This document shows, piece after piece, positions 34,101 through 43,201 of a DNA stretch of 64,000 bases. Position 1 is the stretch's first letter; each line of letters starts with the position of its first letter. Position numbers and translations under genes: made by a program. The notes under the pieces were generated by a model, which was not told the DNA's origin, made no database searches, and was given only the letters and a program-made list of their open reading frames with translations. The stretch covers positions 1 through 64,000 of the forward strand of contig SFDX01000006.1 in NCBI GenBank assembly GCA_004557455.1. Reading direction: 5' to 3'. The stretch is from Akkermansia muciniphila. Its GTDB lineage: Bacteria; Verrucomicrobiota; Verrucomicrobiia; Verrucomicrobiales; Akkermansiaceae.

Positions 34101-35279
34101 ATGGATTTAGAGCAAAGAGAAATAAGCGCAGAAACCATCACTCCGTACTTTGAAAAGTACTTCGGGCACAAGCCCACTGTCATTTCCGCCTCCCCCGGCC
34201 GAGTCAATCTTATCGGCGAGCATACGGACTACAACAACGGGTTCGTTCTGCCGATGGCTCTCAACAACATCAACGTCATTGCCGTCGCTCCTTCCCCCAC
34301 CGGTAAGCACCGTTGGATCGGTGCCTTGGAGGACGAGATGATCGAAATCGACCCTGCCGATGCCGACAAGCCCGGCGAGCCTTTCTGGAGCAACTATGTG
34401 CGCGGCATCATCTGCATGCTCGCCCGCCGCGGTATCAAGGTTCCCGCCGTGGATATGCTCATCGATTCCAACGTCCCGCGCGGTGGCGGTCTCTCTTCCA
34501 GCGCCGCATTCGAGGTCTCTGCCTGCACGGCCTTGGCTGCTCTCTGCGGTGCAGAGGTCTCTCCCACGGACCGGGCTCTCATCGGCCAGGCTACGGAGCA
34601 TGAGTTCGTGAATGTGCCCTGCGGTATCATGGACCAGTTCATTTCCGCCAACGGTAAGAAGGACCACGCTCTGATGCTGGACTGTAAGGATCTCTCCTAC
34701 CGCCTCATCCCCATGACGGACCCGAGCGTGAGCGTGCTTGTCATCGATTCTGCCGTCAAGCACTCTCTGGCAGACGGTGGCTATGCGGCCCGCCGTAAGA
34801 ACTGCGAGGACGCCTGCGCCATTCTCGGCGTTCCCTCCCTGCGTGAGGCGTCTCTGGACATGCTGGAGGCCAAGAAGGCCGAGCTGGGCGACCTCTGCTA
34901 TCGCCGCGCCCGCCACGTCATCGGCGAGAATGCCCGCGTCGCCAACTTCGCTGCCGCTCTGCAGGCGGGGGATTGGAGCGCTGCCGGTATCGCCATGCGC
35001 AGCTCCCACGCTTCCCTGCGGGATGACTTCGAGGTCTCCTGCGCTGAGGTGGATACCCTCGTCAGCCTAGCGGATACCATTCCCTCCGCTTCCTCCGTCT
35101 ACGGTGCCCGCATGACGGGCGGCGGCTTCGGTGGCTGCATTGTTGCGCTCGTCAAGAGCTCCGATGTGGAACAGGTAGCCAAGGAAATGTTGGAGGGCTA
35201 CCGCGATGCCTTGGGCATCGAGACGACCTACTTGGTCACCCGCCCCGGCGACGGTGCGCGCGTTCTCTATCAAGCCTGA
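34101..35279 (+). CDS. galK: galactokinase
   Basis: 392 aa, the normal size. It phosphorylates alpha-D-galactose at O1 with ATP, the entry step of the Leloir pathway. The GHMP-kinase motifs are all visible: GRVNLIGEHTDYNNG near residue 33 (the galactokinase signature), PRGGGLSSSAAFE for the phosphate loop, the catalytic Asp in GIMDQFIS, and GGGFGGC at the C-terminus. It is followed after 15 nt by a Na+/sugar symporter, so the pair imports and phosphorylates galactose, which is abundant in mucin glycans. Confidence 0.96.
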   Translation: MDLEQREISAETITPYFEKYFGHKPTVISASPGRVNLIGEHTDYNNGFVLPMALNNINVIAVAPSPTGKHRWIGALEDEMIEIDPADADKPGEPFWSNYVRGIICMLARRGIKVPAVDMLIDSNVPRGGGLSSSAAFEVSACTALAALCGAEVSPTDRALIGQATEHEFVNVPCGIMDQFISANGKKDHALMLDCKDLSYRLIPMTDPSVSVLVIDSAVKHSLADGGYAARRKNCEDACAILGVPSLREASLDMLEAKKAELGDLCYRRARHVIGENARVANFAAALQAGDWSAAGIAMRSSHASLRDDFEVSCAEVDTLVSLADTIPSASSVYGARMTGGGFGGCIVALVKSSDVEQVAKEMLEGYRDALGIETTYLVTRPGDGARVLYQA

Positions 35280-35294
35280 TCTATCACCCCTCTC

Positions 35295-37553
35295 ATGAAA
35301 ACACTACTGACATTATTAAGCACAGCAATGCTGCTCACCACGGCTGCGGCCGGGCAGGATGCAGCAGGGGCTGCCTCGCAGGATGCCCTCCCGCTTTGGG
35401 AGATGATCGTCTTCTGCGTGGTGGTCATCGGCGTCATCGGCCTGGGCATCTGGAAGTCCGGCGCTGCTGACAAGAAAAAGGAAAGCAGCGGAGACGGTGC
35501 GGCGGACTACTTCTTGGCCGGCCGCGGGCTCAGCTGGTGGCTGGTGGGCTTCTCCCTGCTGGCGGCGAACATTTCCACGGAGCAGTTCGTGGGCATGAGC
35601 GGCCAGGCAGCGGACTGGCTGGGCCTCGCCATTGCGGGTTATGAATGGCTGGCGGCCATCGTGCTCGTCATTGTGGCTTTCACCTTCCTGCCCATGCTCC
35701 TCAAGCGCGGTGTGTACACCATTCCGCAGTTCTTGGAGGAGCGTTTCAACGGCATCTCGCGTGTCACGATGGCTATTGTCAACCTGCTCATCCTGGTGGG
35801 TGTTCCCACCGCTGCGGTGATCTATGCGGGTTCCACCGTCGTTTCCGTCTACTTTGACCTCAGCCTCACCACGGGCTGCATCATCATGGCCGTCTGCGCT
35901 ACGGTCTACGTGTTTGTCGGCGGTCTCAAGGCCTGCGCTTGGACGGATCTTATCTGGGGCGCGGCGCTCATCGTGGGCGGCGGTGTGGTGGCTTACTACG
36001 CCATTGCGGCCCTGGGTGGTATGGATCCCCTGCCCCAGGCCGTCATTGACACCGCTACCAGCACGGCTAACACTGCCGGCGATGCCCTCGCTTCCACCGG
36101 CAACGCCTTCACGGATGGTCTCAACCGCCTCTGGAACCTCAATGCCGGTCCCGTGGAGGACAGCATCAACGGCATCGGCGGTAAGCTGCACATGATGCGC
36201 GAGCAGAACGACCCGGTCATGCCGTGGACGGTTTACCTGCTCGGTCTCTGGATCCCCAACTTCTTCTACTGGGGCCTCAATCAGTACATCATGCAGCGCA
36301 CCCTCGCTTCCAAGAGCTTGGAGGAGGGTCAGCTCGGTATCGTGTTCGCGGCTTTCCTCAAACTGCTCATTCCCTTCGTGGTGATCATCCCCGGCATCTT
36401 GGCCTATAACCTCTACCACAAGGACCTGGCCAAGCATGCGGACACCACCGCCGCTACCATCGTGAAGAGTGTCTCTCAGGACGGTAAGAAGGTCATTTAC
36501 CAAGTGGATAAGACCCGCCTGATCCGCGAGGACAGTGCCAACACCGACAAGGTTTACGTTGAGCGCAACGGTCTCTGGGAGTTCTGCCCGGAGGGGACCG
36601 CTCCCGAGGGTGCCAAGACCGTCAAGGTGCTCAGCGGTGTGAACATGATCCTCTCCAATGCCGAGACCGTGGGGGCCACCGATGCCCAAAAGGCCGAGCT
36701 GCAGGCTGCCATCGCTGCGTTGCATGCCACGGACAAGGTCACCACGCCGGACGGTGAGGCTGCTCCCGTGGCCCGCAAAGCCCGCGCCGAGGCGGCCCAG
36801 ACCATCCTCAAGCTGAATGACGCGATTGTTGCCCCGGCCATCAAGGCTGCGCCCACCGAGTACGCCACCGCCACCGCCGTGGCAGGCTACCAGAACGACA
36901 AGGCTTTCGCGACCCTGCTGCGCAACCTTCTGCCCGGCACCGGTTGGGCTTGGTTCGTGCTGGCGGCTCTCTTCGGCGCCGTGGTCAGCTCGCTGGCTTC
37001 CATGCTCAACTCCGCCTCCACCCTCTTCACCATGGATATCTATGGTAAGGCCATGGAGGTGAAGGGCACACCGGCCTCCGGCACACAGCTCGTGGTGATC
37101 GGTAAGGGCGCCGTGCTCGTCTGCGCGCTCATCGCCACCGTGCTCGCTCCTTTCTTGGATAACCCGGCTTTCGGCGGTATCTTCACCTTCATTCAGGAGT
37201 TCCAGGGCTTCCTCAGCCCCGGCGTGCTCGCGGTCTTCCTCTTCGGCTTCTTCGTGCCGTACTGCCCGCGCATCTTCGGTTGGCTGGGTATCGTCCTCGG
37301 TGCCGCCGCCTTCGCCATCTGCAAGTGGGCCCCCGTGGTCTCCGAGCAGTCCTTCCTCAACCGCATGGCCTACTCCTTCCTCTTCGTCTGCCTCATCGGC
37401 CTCATCCTCACGCTGGTGAACAAGGCCCAGGGCGGCGAGAAGGTCGTTCTGGAAGACAAGGGCATCCTCGTGATGAAGACCTCCAACCGTGCCAAGGTCT
37501 TCGGCGCCGTCGTCGTCGCCCTCACGGTTGCCCTCTACATCATCTTCTGGTAA
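35295..37553 (+). CDS. sodium/solute symporter, SGLT-like
   Basis: 752 aa, LeuT-fold SSS family. A hydrophobic, signal-like N-terminal helix ends near AAAGQ before the first core helix. The core shows DYFLAGRGLSWWLVGFSLLAANIS and TEQFVG, the pattern of SGLT-type sugar carriers with the conserved Na2-site Ser/Thr residues. A soluble insertion of about 160 residues (roughly 375-535; charged, Ala-rich) interrupts the membrane core before ALFGAVVSSLASMLNSAS. vSGLT is about 540 aa, so the insertion accounts for most of the extra length. Co-operonic with galK, so galactose or a related hexose is the likely substrate. Confidence 0.88.
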   Translation: MKTLLTLLSTAMLLTTAAAGQDAAGAASQDALPLWEMIVFCVVVIGVIGLGIWKSGAADKKKESSGDGAADYFLAGRGLSWWLVGFSLLAANISTEQFVGMSGQAADWLGLAIAGYEWLAAIVLVIVAFTFLPMLLKRGVYTIPQFLEERFNGISRVTMAIVNLLILVGVPTAAVIYAGSTVVSVYFDLSLTTGCIIMAVCATVYVFVGGLKACAWTDLIWGAALIVGGGVVAYYAIAALGGMDPLPQAVIDTATSTANTAGDALASTGNAFTDGLNRLWNLNAGPVEDSINGIGGKLHMMREQNDPVMPWTVYLLGLWIPNFFYWGLNQYIMQRTLASKSLEEGQLGIVFAAFLKLLIPFVVIIPGILAYNLYHKDLAKHADTTAATIVKSVSQDGKKVIYQVDKTRLIREDSANTDKVYVERNGLWEFCPEGTAPEGAKTVKVLSGVNMILSNAETVGATDAQKAELQAAIAALHATDKVTTPDGEAAPVARKARAEAAQTILKLNDAIVAPAIKAAPTEYATATAVAGYQNDKAFATLLRNLLPGTGWAWFVLAALFGAVVSSLASMLNSASTLFTMDIYGKAMEVKGTPASGTQLVVIGKGAVLVCALIATVLAPFLDNPAFGGIFTFIQEFQGFLSPGVLAVFLFGFFVPYCPRIFGWLGIVLGAAAFAICKWAPVVSEQSFLNRMAYSFLFVCLIGLILTLVNKAQGGEKVVLEDKGILVMKTSNRAKVFGAVVVALTVALYIIFW

Positions 37554-37575
37554 GCACCCCGCCTACCACATTTCA

Positions 37576-37611
37576 CCCCGCCGCCCCTCCCCCGGGACGG
37601 CGGGGTTTTTA
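37576..37611 (+). terminator. terminator after the galK operon
   Basis: CCCCGCCG (37576-37583) pairs with CGGCGGGG (37598-37605) and is followed by five T. Confidence 0.88.
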
Positions 37612-37629
37612 TGCCCCTACCCCTCCAGC

Positions 37630-37664
37630 ATGCAGTGGGTTTGCCTACTGCATTGCAAATGCAC
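37630..37664. repeat. overlapping palindromes upstream of the acyltransferase gene
   Basis: ATGCAGT (37630-37636) is inverted as ACTGCAT (37647-37653). The latter runs into TGCATT-GCA-AATGCA (37649-37663), which is the near reverse complement of the palindrome in the promoter spacer at 37794-37810. No gene is seen in 37612-37787. Confidence 0.6.
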
Positions 37665-37787
37665 ACCCCGTGGTAAACGTTGATACTCAATGAGTTACAC
37701 GGATTATAGGCCATTTTACGACGGCGTAACAGAAGTAACACCATCCCGCAAAAGTGCCGTAAAATCAAGGCTTATCTGACTTTGGGC

Positions 37788-37816
37788 TTGCTTCAGCATT
37801 TGCAATGCTGTAGTAT
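37788..37816 (+). promoter_or_regulatory. promoter with palindromic spacer (candidate operator)
   Basis: TTGCTT (37788-37793), 17-bp spacer, TAGTAT (37811-37816), 6 nt before the GTG at 37823. The spacer is exactly one dyad, CAGCATT-TGC-AATGCTG, which a dimeric repressor could occupy between the two promoter boxes. A related site lies about 145 bp upstream. Confidence 0.6.
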
Positions 37817-37822
37817 TGCTGC

Positions 37823-38890
37823 GTGATACTTCGTAGTGACATCTACAGCCACCGTGGAACGGCCATCATCAAGGGAGTAGCCATATTGTGCATGTTGTAC
37901 CACCATTTATTCGGTCTATTCTCCATTGAGCCCGGCGTAGCGCAAGCAGCAATGAGCGATGCTTGCTTTGCACAGTGGGCGATATATGCAACAAAAGGTA
38001 AGGTCTGTATTTCTTTGTTCGCCTTCGTGACCGGATTTGGGTACTGCATCATCTCTCAAAGAGAGACGCAGGGTGTAGGCTCTGCCGCAATAGGCCGATT
38101 ACGCCGTTTCTACCCATTCTATGTTGCCTTTGTGCTGTCTATCGCGGCGCTGTCGTTTATAGCGCCATGTCCGATGACAGATACCCCCATTATACCGGAA
38201 CGTATCCCGAACTATCTGCTGACACTCGTAGGTGTAGAATGCGCTCTGGCAGACTTTTGGTATATTGCCGTTGTTCTCATCGGGGCCTTAGTTTTCTACC
38301 CCATTCTGCTGGCCGCTAAACGCAGAGGGTCACTGTTCTATACGCTGGTCTTTATCGGCTTGTGTATCGTGTCTCTCCCCAATTTCACACTGAACTGTAT
38401 CTATCATCTTTCTGCCCATCTGGGGTATAATCCTTATGACACGACCTGTGCTTCAGTCGGTATTCCGCTGGTAAAAGCCATGGCATGGATGCGCTACATG
38501 CTCATCGGATGGGCTCTTGCAGCCCTGTCACAAGAACCACGTAAAACGGCAATCTGTTTGATACTATCGGCAACGGGACTTCTTGCAGTCAGCATGATGT
38601 ATTCTTCCGAAAATGATTTGATATTCCTATGTTTACTTGCCGCGGCCTATGCCCTGCAGTATATGCCGGAGAGTTGGATGCGGCCGATGGTGTTACTCGG
38701 CAATTATTCTGCCTGCATGTGGCTGAATCACCGATTGATTTTCGGCTACTGGTTTGCGGATTGGTTCTACAGCCTACCAACGCCCCTCAATTTTTTCCTA
38801 CTGGTGGCTCTTTCTTTTGTTGCTTCCATCATCATCACCAAGGTATGGGAAGCAGCCATTGCTCGGCTGTATCGTACAAAGGCGACGTGA
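37823..38890 (+). CDS. acyltransferase-3 family membrane protein
   Basis: 355 aa with about ten transmembrane helices. The N-terminus has the family pattern: the segment SHRGTAIIKGVAILCMLYHH carries Arg and the conserved His pair before a second helix with FAFVTGFGY. These enzymes acetylate or acylate surface glycans, exopolysaccharide or lipids; the target is unknown. The start is a GTG at 37823, 6 nt after a promoter. Base composition is AT-richer than galK or fabH on either side, hinting at transfer. Confidence 0.85.
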   Translation: MILRSDIYSHRGTAIIKGVAILCMLYHHLFGLFSIEPGVAQAAMSDACFAQWAIYATKGKVCISLFAFVTGFGYCIISQRETQGVGSAAIGRLRRFYPFYVAFVLSIAALSFIAPCPMTDTPIIPERIPNYLLTLVGVECALADFWYIAVVLIGALVFYPILLAAKRRGSLFYTLVFIGLCIVSLPNFTLNCIYHLSAHLGYNPYDTTCASVGIPLVKAMAWMRYMLIGWALAALSQEPRKTAICLILSATGLLAVSMMYSSENDLIFLCLLAAAYALQYMPESWMRPMVLLGNYSACMWLNHRLIFGYWFADWFYSLPTPLNFFLLVALSFVASIIITKVWEAAIARLYRTKAT

Positions 38891-38940
38891 TTCGAAACGG
38901 CGTCTCGGTGGTGAATAAGGGGGCTATCATGCAATTTGGC

Positions 38941-38969
38941 TGGACAAAAGGGTGCGGGGGTGCTACAAT
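38941..38969 (+). promoter_or_regulatory. promoter of fabH
   Basis: TGGACA (38941-38946), 17-bp spacer, TACAAT (38964-38969), 11 nt before the ATG at 38981. Confidence 0.6.
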
Positions 38970-38980
38970 GCGGGTGGATT

Positions 38981-39997
38981 ATGAATGACCTCACTCAACC
39001 GTTTAAGAGATTGCCCGTGGCCTTGGTAGGCACGGGGTCCTACGTTCCGGAGCGCAAACTCACCAACGCTGACTTGGAGAAGATGGTGGACACCTCCAAC
39101 GAGTGGATTGTGGAACGCACCGGTATTGAGGAACGCCGCATTGCCGCGCCGGACGAGAAGACCAGCGACATGGCCACGAAGGCAGCGCAGCGCGCGCTGG
39201 AAGCGGCAGGCATCACGGCCGAGGAGATCGACCTCATCATTGTGGGCACCGTAACGCCCGACACCTTCACCCCCTCCACCGCCTGCTATGTGCAGGCCAA
39301 CCTGGGAGCCGTCAATGCAGCAGCGTTCGATATATCCGCAGCCTGCTCCAGCTTCCTCTTCGCCATGAAGACGGCGGTGCAGTTCATCGGCTGCGGACAG
39401 GCCAAGACCGCGCTCATCATCTCGGCGGAGAAGCTCAGCCACATTGTCAACTGGGAAGACCGCTCCACCTGCGTACTCTTCGGCGACGGAGCGGGCGCGG
39501 CAGTACTCCGCACGGGCACCGGCGAGCCCGGGGACAGTGCCATTCTGGCCTCCGACATCGGGTCGGACGGCACACTGAGCGACCTGCTGAAGGTACCCGG
39601 CGGCGGCTCGGCCATCCCGACCACGGAGGAGAACATCCACGAGAAACTTTACACCCTGGCCATGCGCGGCAACGAGGTATTCCGCCACGCCGTGCGCCAC
39701 ATGCAAGAGTCCGCCATCTCGCTCATCAACCGCACGGGTATCGCCCCGGAGAACGTGGCTCTGGTCATTCCGCACCAGGCCAACCTGCGCATCATCAATG
39801 CGGTTACGGCCCGCATCGGCATCCCGCCGGAGAGAGTGTTCGTGAACCTGCAGAAATACGGCAACACCTCCGGTGCCGCCTGCGCCATCGCCTTGGATGA
39901 GGCTGTGCGCAGCGGGCGTGCAAAGAAAGGCGACATCGTGCTGATGGTCACCTTCGGTGCCGGACTCACCTGGAGCAGCGCAGCCATCCGCCTGTAA
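38981..39997 (+). CDS. fabH: beta-ketoacyl-ACP synthase III
   Basis: 338 aa, the normal length. It starts fatty-acid synthesis by condensing acetyl-CoA (or another primer) with malonyl-ACP. The catalytic triad is complete: Cys122 in AACSSF, His265 in PHQAN, Asn295 in GNTSG. The N-terminal GTGSYVPERKLTN and the DTSNEWIVERTGI segment are family hallmarks. The start is chosen from the promoter position. No other fab genes lie next to it. Confidence 0.95.
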   Translation: MNDLTQPFKRLPVALVGTGSYVPERKLTNADLEKMVDTSNEWIVERTGIEERRIAAPDEKTSDMATKAAQRALEAAGITAEEIDLIIVGTVTPDTFTPSTACYVQANLGAVNAAAFDISAACSSFLFAMKTAVQFIGCGQAKTALIISAEKLSHIVNWEDRSTCVLFGDGAGAAVLRTGTGEPGDSAILASDIGSDGTLSDLLKVPGGGSAIPTTEENIHEKLYTLAMRGNEVFRHAVRHMQESAISLINRTGIAPENVALVIPHQANLRIINAVTARIGIPPERVFVNLQKYGNTSGAACAIALDEAVRSGRAKKGDIVLMVTFGAGLTWSSAAIRL

Positions 39998-40062
39998 GCC
40001 CCCCGCCACGCCGTGCAGGGGGGCGCAGGCGGCTCCCCGCGCGGGGTGACGGCCAAAAAAAG
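39998..40062 (+). terminator. GC hairpins after fabH, possible terminator
   Basis: GCCCCCC (39998-40004) pairs with GGGGGGC (40018-40024); a second hairpin CCCCGCGCGGGG lies near 40034-40045. Neither has a T-tail, so termination is uncertain. I see no good promoter between here and the VgrG-like gene at 40118. Confidence 0.35.
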
Positions 40063-40125
40063 ATGAGTTTTGAACGCAGCGCGGCGTCGGGGTGTCCCAA
40101 CCGTTGGACGGAAACGCATGAGTGA
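40063..40125 (+). CDS. possible 20-codon upstream ORF overlapping the first VgrG-like gene
   Basis: ATG after an A-rich run (AAAAAAAG), 20 codons to a TGA at 40123-40125. The stop lies inside the start region of the VgrG-like gene (ATG at 40118). No family is recognised. Ribosomes ending here could restart at 40118, so it might couple translation, but chance is also possible. Confidence 0.25.
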   Translation: MSFERSAASGCPNRWTETHE

Positions 40126-43100
40126 TAACGCCACAGAACTGATCTACAGCCTGCAGTACGGCGAAACCCCCGAGCAGACTATCTCGGGTGGCCCCGGCAA
40201 TCGCTGCATGGCCCTCGTCTCCGGCCGGGAAGCATTCTCCACGCTTTTTCAGTATGATATAGCGGTAGGCAGCGCGACCGCCCTGACGCCGGATGACTTC
40301 CTGGGCAAGAAAGCTCTGTTCACCGTTACCACTGCAACCCTGAAGGATCAACAGAAGCACCTATTACAGGTATACGGCATTATCACCTCCGTCTGCGCCA
40401 CCAAACAGTTCAGCATCTGCAAGGGGAGCACCCTACCCTTCTGGTACGGCATCACCATACAACCGCCCTTGGCAGCGGCCTGCTTTTCCCGCAATCGCAG
40501 GGCCTACACGGCAGCCGGGTTGCCGCAGGGCAACACGGAGGGGGTGGTCAAGTATGTTCTCCGCAGCACGGCGGAGCGCTGGGGCATGCAGGTGGAGTTC
40601 GCACAAGCAGCGGACAAGCGACTGCCGAACTTCGTCCAACTGCTGCAAAACGATGAAAGCGACTATGACTTCATGGCCGCCGTCATGCGGGCCTGCGGGC
40701 TCGGATATCGTATTATATCCACCTATGACGCCAAGAAAAAAACCATCAGCAGTGTCTTACAGATCGTTGATATGGCGGACAGTATCGCCCAATTCGGGAC
40801 GGAGACGGTGAGGCTCGTCCACGTCAACAGAAACGTACCGCGCCGGAAACGAAACTTGGGCTTTGCACAGGTCGCGGCCGGCAAAGCAGCCTTCCCGGGA
40901 TACGCAGATGCCTGCAAGGCGAACGGCGGGACGAAAGTCACCATTCCGGATACCGCGCAGAATGCACTGGTAGGCTACATAACAGGCAATTCATCCGCCA
41001 CCGTGGGCTCCGCCTTCCTGCCGATGCACAACAACGCCGCCGTATGCCACGGGCAGACGGAAAACACTCCCCCCCCCGCCCCGGGAACTCCCGTGGCATG
41101 GGACACCGGCTACGGCCAAGGGGACACGGCCACCTACTACGCCACACGCTTCAAGGTAACGGATGACGGAGGCAAAGGAATCAAACTACTGACCGAGGTG
41201 TGGGCCGCGAAACCCTACAGCGAAGGAAACACCGTGCGAGGGCTGGGACGATGCCCCATGCCCGTACGCCTGAGAGATAACACGGACACCGAGGACGACA
41301 CCCTCTGCGCCGATCTGTTAGAGCCGCAGAAACAGGCAACCCCGCGTGTACGCTCCTTCACGGCAGAAGTGGTGAGCCCCGCCAACCACGCAGGATCGGT
41401 GCGGAATCTCTGTCTCGTTCGTGAAATCGGATCCATTGACAGCACCTCTAATGAATTTTGGGTAGAACTCGGCTCCGCCTTTGCAGATAACGGTGCCGGC
41501 ATCTACACCCGCCCGCGCAAAGGAAACATCCTCTTCTGCCGCTACGGCGGGGATTTCAGCCTACCCACGGCACTCTGCAGTCTTTACCGAGAGGGAAACA
41601 CCATGCCGAGTACCAACACGGCCGGCACATCTGACAAAGCCGACACCACGCCCGATTCTCCCTGCACCCTGACCATACGCAACCGCTCGTATAACGACAG
41701 CGGCGATGCGAGCATACCGGACGGCGAGCCGGAGAAATTCTCCCGTCCACGCTCGGTCTATGACCTACGGAGCTCGAAAATCAAGTGCAGCCAGATTCAA
41801 TTGGTGAGCAAAGATAACGAAATCTCCCCCAACACCAACACGAGGGACAAACTGGGGCTGCGGAATGCATCGCTCTCCTACAGCATGGGCACAATGACCG
41901 AGACCCTCCTCTCCTTGGGCACCGGGAAATGCACCGTCGGCACCACCATGGCTGAACCCTGGATCGAGTTTGCCAAAGGTGTCACCAAGCCCAAGCGTCC
42001 TAATTTCCAAGGTATTAACATTTTCTCAGAGCAAGACACACTGCAACAGGCCTCCGGTTGTCAAATTATCAATGCGGGCGGAAGCATCACCATTACGGCG
42101 GCCATGGGAATTAACCTGCGCGTGGGGCGTTGCTGCATCTCGATTACGGAATACGGCATCGAGATCTCAACCAACTGGGGCTGGGTCAACAACCCCGGGG
42201 CCGAAAAAATCTTCCACACGGAGGAAAATCGAGAGAAAATAGTCGCGAGCAACGAGGGCTTCATCAGAAAACTCAATAACACCCTAGCCTTAGATCAGCG
42301 AGGGGTGAATCTGGGCGGTACGGCGGTGACCTACATGGCACTGAACAATGCTACCTTCTCGACTCTGCTCGGGGCTTCGTTCAGCATGAATAACTACTCG
42401 GTGACATCCTCTGCCCCCACAATCAGAAACACAGTGGGTGCCAATTTCTTTGACACCCTTATCAATATCGGCATACTGCTCTCCTCCGAGATTCCGGAGA
42501 TGTTCGGGCAGACGGAAACAAATGACCGACTGGTTGACGATAGTAAAAAGAAACGTGTGGCAGAAGACGTAATGAAGTACAGCATGTACATCCTGCGCCA
42601 CTTCTTCTGCCAGGCCCTGCCGCTCATCGGTGTTGCGACAAGTCTGTCCGAAATCGTCAAATCCTTCTTTTCCATCAAAGGAACGACCCTCAAACTGGCA
42701 CCGAGTGGCATCCAGCTCAGCAGTGACAAATCGTACGTAGAGGCTATTAATAATTACGTGTACACCTTCCCGCTCTCCGGCTATCGAGCCATTGCCGGGC
42801 AACTGCTGGGAGCCCCCACCCTGAAATTATTCCACAAATTAGCCCGCCGCTTTTCCACGAATCAAGAGACAATCGACTCCTTCAGCGTGAATGTCAAGAA
42901 CATCACGAAACAAACAATCAACGCCACGGAGGAGAATCGCATCGGCCACGCGGGCGAGGCAAAGCTAACGGAAGAGCATGTTGCGGTCAACGAGCAGGAA
43001 GCCGGGGTCGATGACTCCGAGTCCGTTGTGGAGGATGATGACTCGAACATCGATCACGAGGAGGCCGAGGTGAATGAGCAGGAGCAGTCCCTCACCAACT

Positions 43101-43195
43101 CGGAGGTCAATGCCCAGCACTCCGCGCAGTCCGGCGTCCGAACGGAAAGAGAGCAGGTCAACACAACAACATCGGCAATTCACACAAACGTATAA
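40118..43195 (+). CDS. vgrG: VgrG-like spike protein, copy 1
   Basis: 1025 aa. The N-terminal ~250 residues follow the VgrG/gp27 base: SGREAFSTLFQYDI, FLGKKALFTV, then YGIITSV, a PPLAAACFSRNRRAYT segment, and LPNFVQLLQNDESDYDFM with ACGLGY. About residue 445 begins a gp5-like OB fold (NEFWVELGSAFADNGAGI, then PRKGNILF). From about 633 a beta-rich stem follows (GINIFSEQDTLQQ, IINAGGSITITAA). A partly hydrophobic region comes next, and the tail (about 950-1025) has a strict 7-residue period. It should form the trimeric puncturing tip of a contractile injection apparatus. No sheath, tube or ATPase gene is in the window. Confidence 0.82.
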   Translation: MSDNATELIYSLQYGETPEQTISGGPGNRCMALVSGREAFSTLFQYDIAVGSATALTPDDFLGKKALFTVTTATLKDQQKHLLQVYGIITSVCATKQFSICKGSTLPFWYGITIQPPLAAACFSRNRRAYTAAGLPQGNTEGVVKYVLRSTAERWGMQVEFAQAADKRLPNFVQLLQNDESDYDFMAAVMRACGLGYRIISTYDAKKKTISSVLQIVDMADSIAQFGTETVRLVHVNRNVPRRKRNLGFAQVAAGKAAFPGYADACKANGGTKVTIPDTAQNALVGYITGNSSATVGSAFLPMHNNAAVCHGQTENTPPPAPGTPVAWDTGYGQGDTATYYATRFKVTDDGGKGIKLLTEVWAAKPYSEGNTVRGLGRCPMPVRLRDNTDTEDDTLCADLLEPQKQATPRVRSFTAEVVSPANHAGSVRNLCLVREIGSIDSTSNEFWVELGSAFADNGAGIYTRPRKGNILFCRYGGDFSLPTALCSLYREGNTMPSTNTAGTSDKADTTPDSPCTLTIRNRSYNDSGDASIPDGEPEKFSRPRSVYDLRSSKIKCSQIQLVSKDNEISPNTNTRDKLGLRNASLSYSMGTMTETLLSLGTGKCTVGTTMAEPWIEFAKGVTKPKRPNFQGINIFSEQDTLQQASGCQIINAGGSITITAAMGINLRVGRCCISITEYGIEISTNWGWVNNPGAEKIFHTEENREKIVASNEGFIRKLNNTLALDQRGVNLGGTAVTYMALNNATFSTLLGASFSMNNYSVTSSAPTIRNTVGANFFDTLINIGILLSSEIPEMFGQTETNDRLVDDSKKKRVAEDVMKYSMYILRHFFCQALPLIGVATSLSEIVKSFFSIKGTTLKLAPSGIQLSSDKSYVEAINNYVYTFPLSGYRAIAGQLLGAPTLKLFHKLARRFSTNQETIDSFSVNVKNITKQTINATEENRIGHAGEAKLTEEHVAVNEQEAGVDDSESVVEDDDSNIDHEEAEVNEQEQSLTNSEVNAQHSAQSGVRTEREQVNTTTSAIHTNV

Positions 43196-43201
43196 TATAT
43201 C

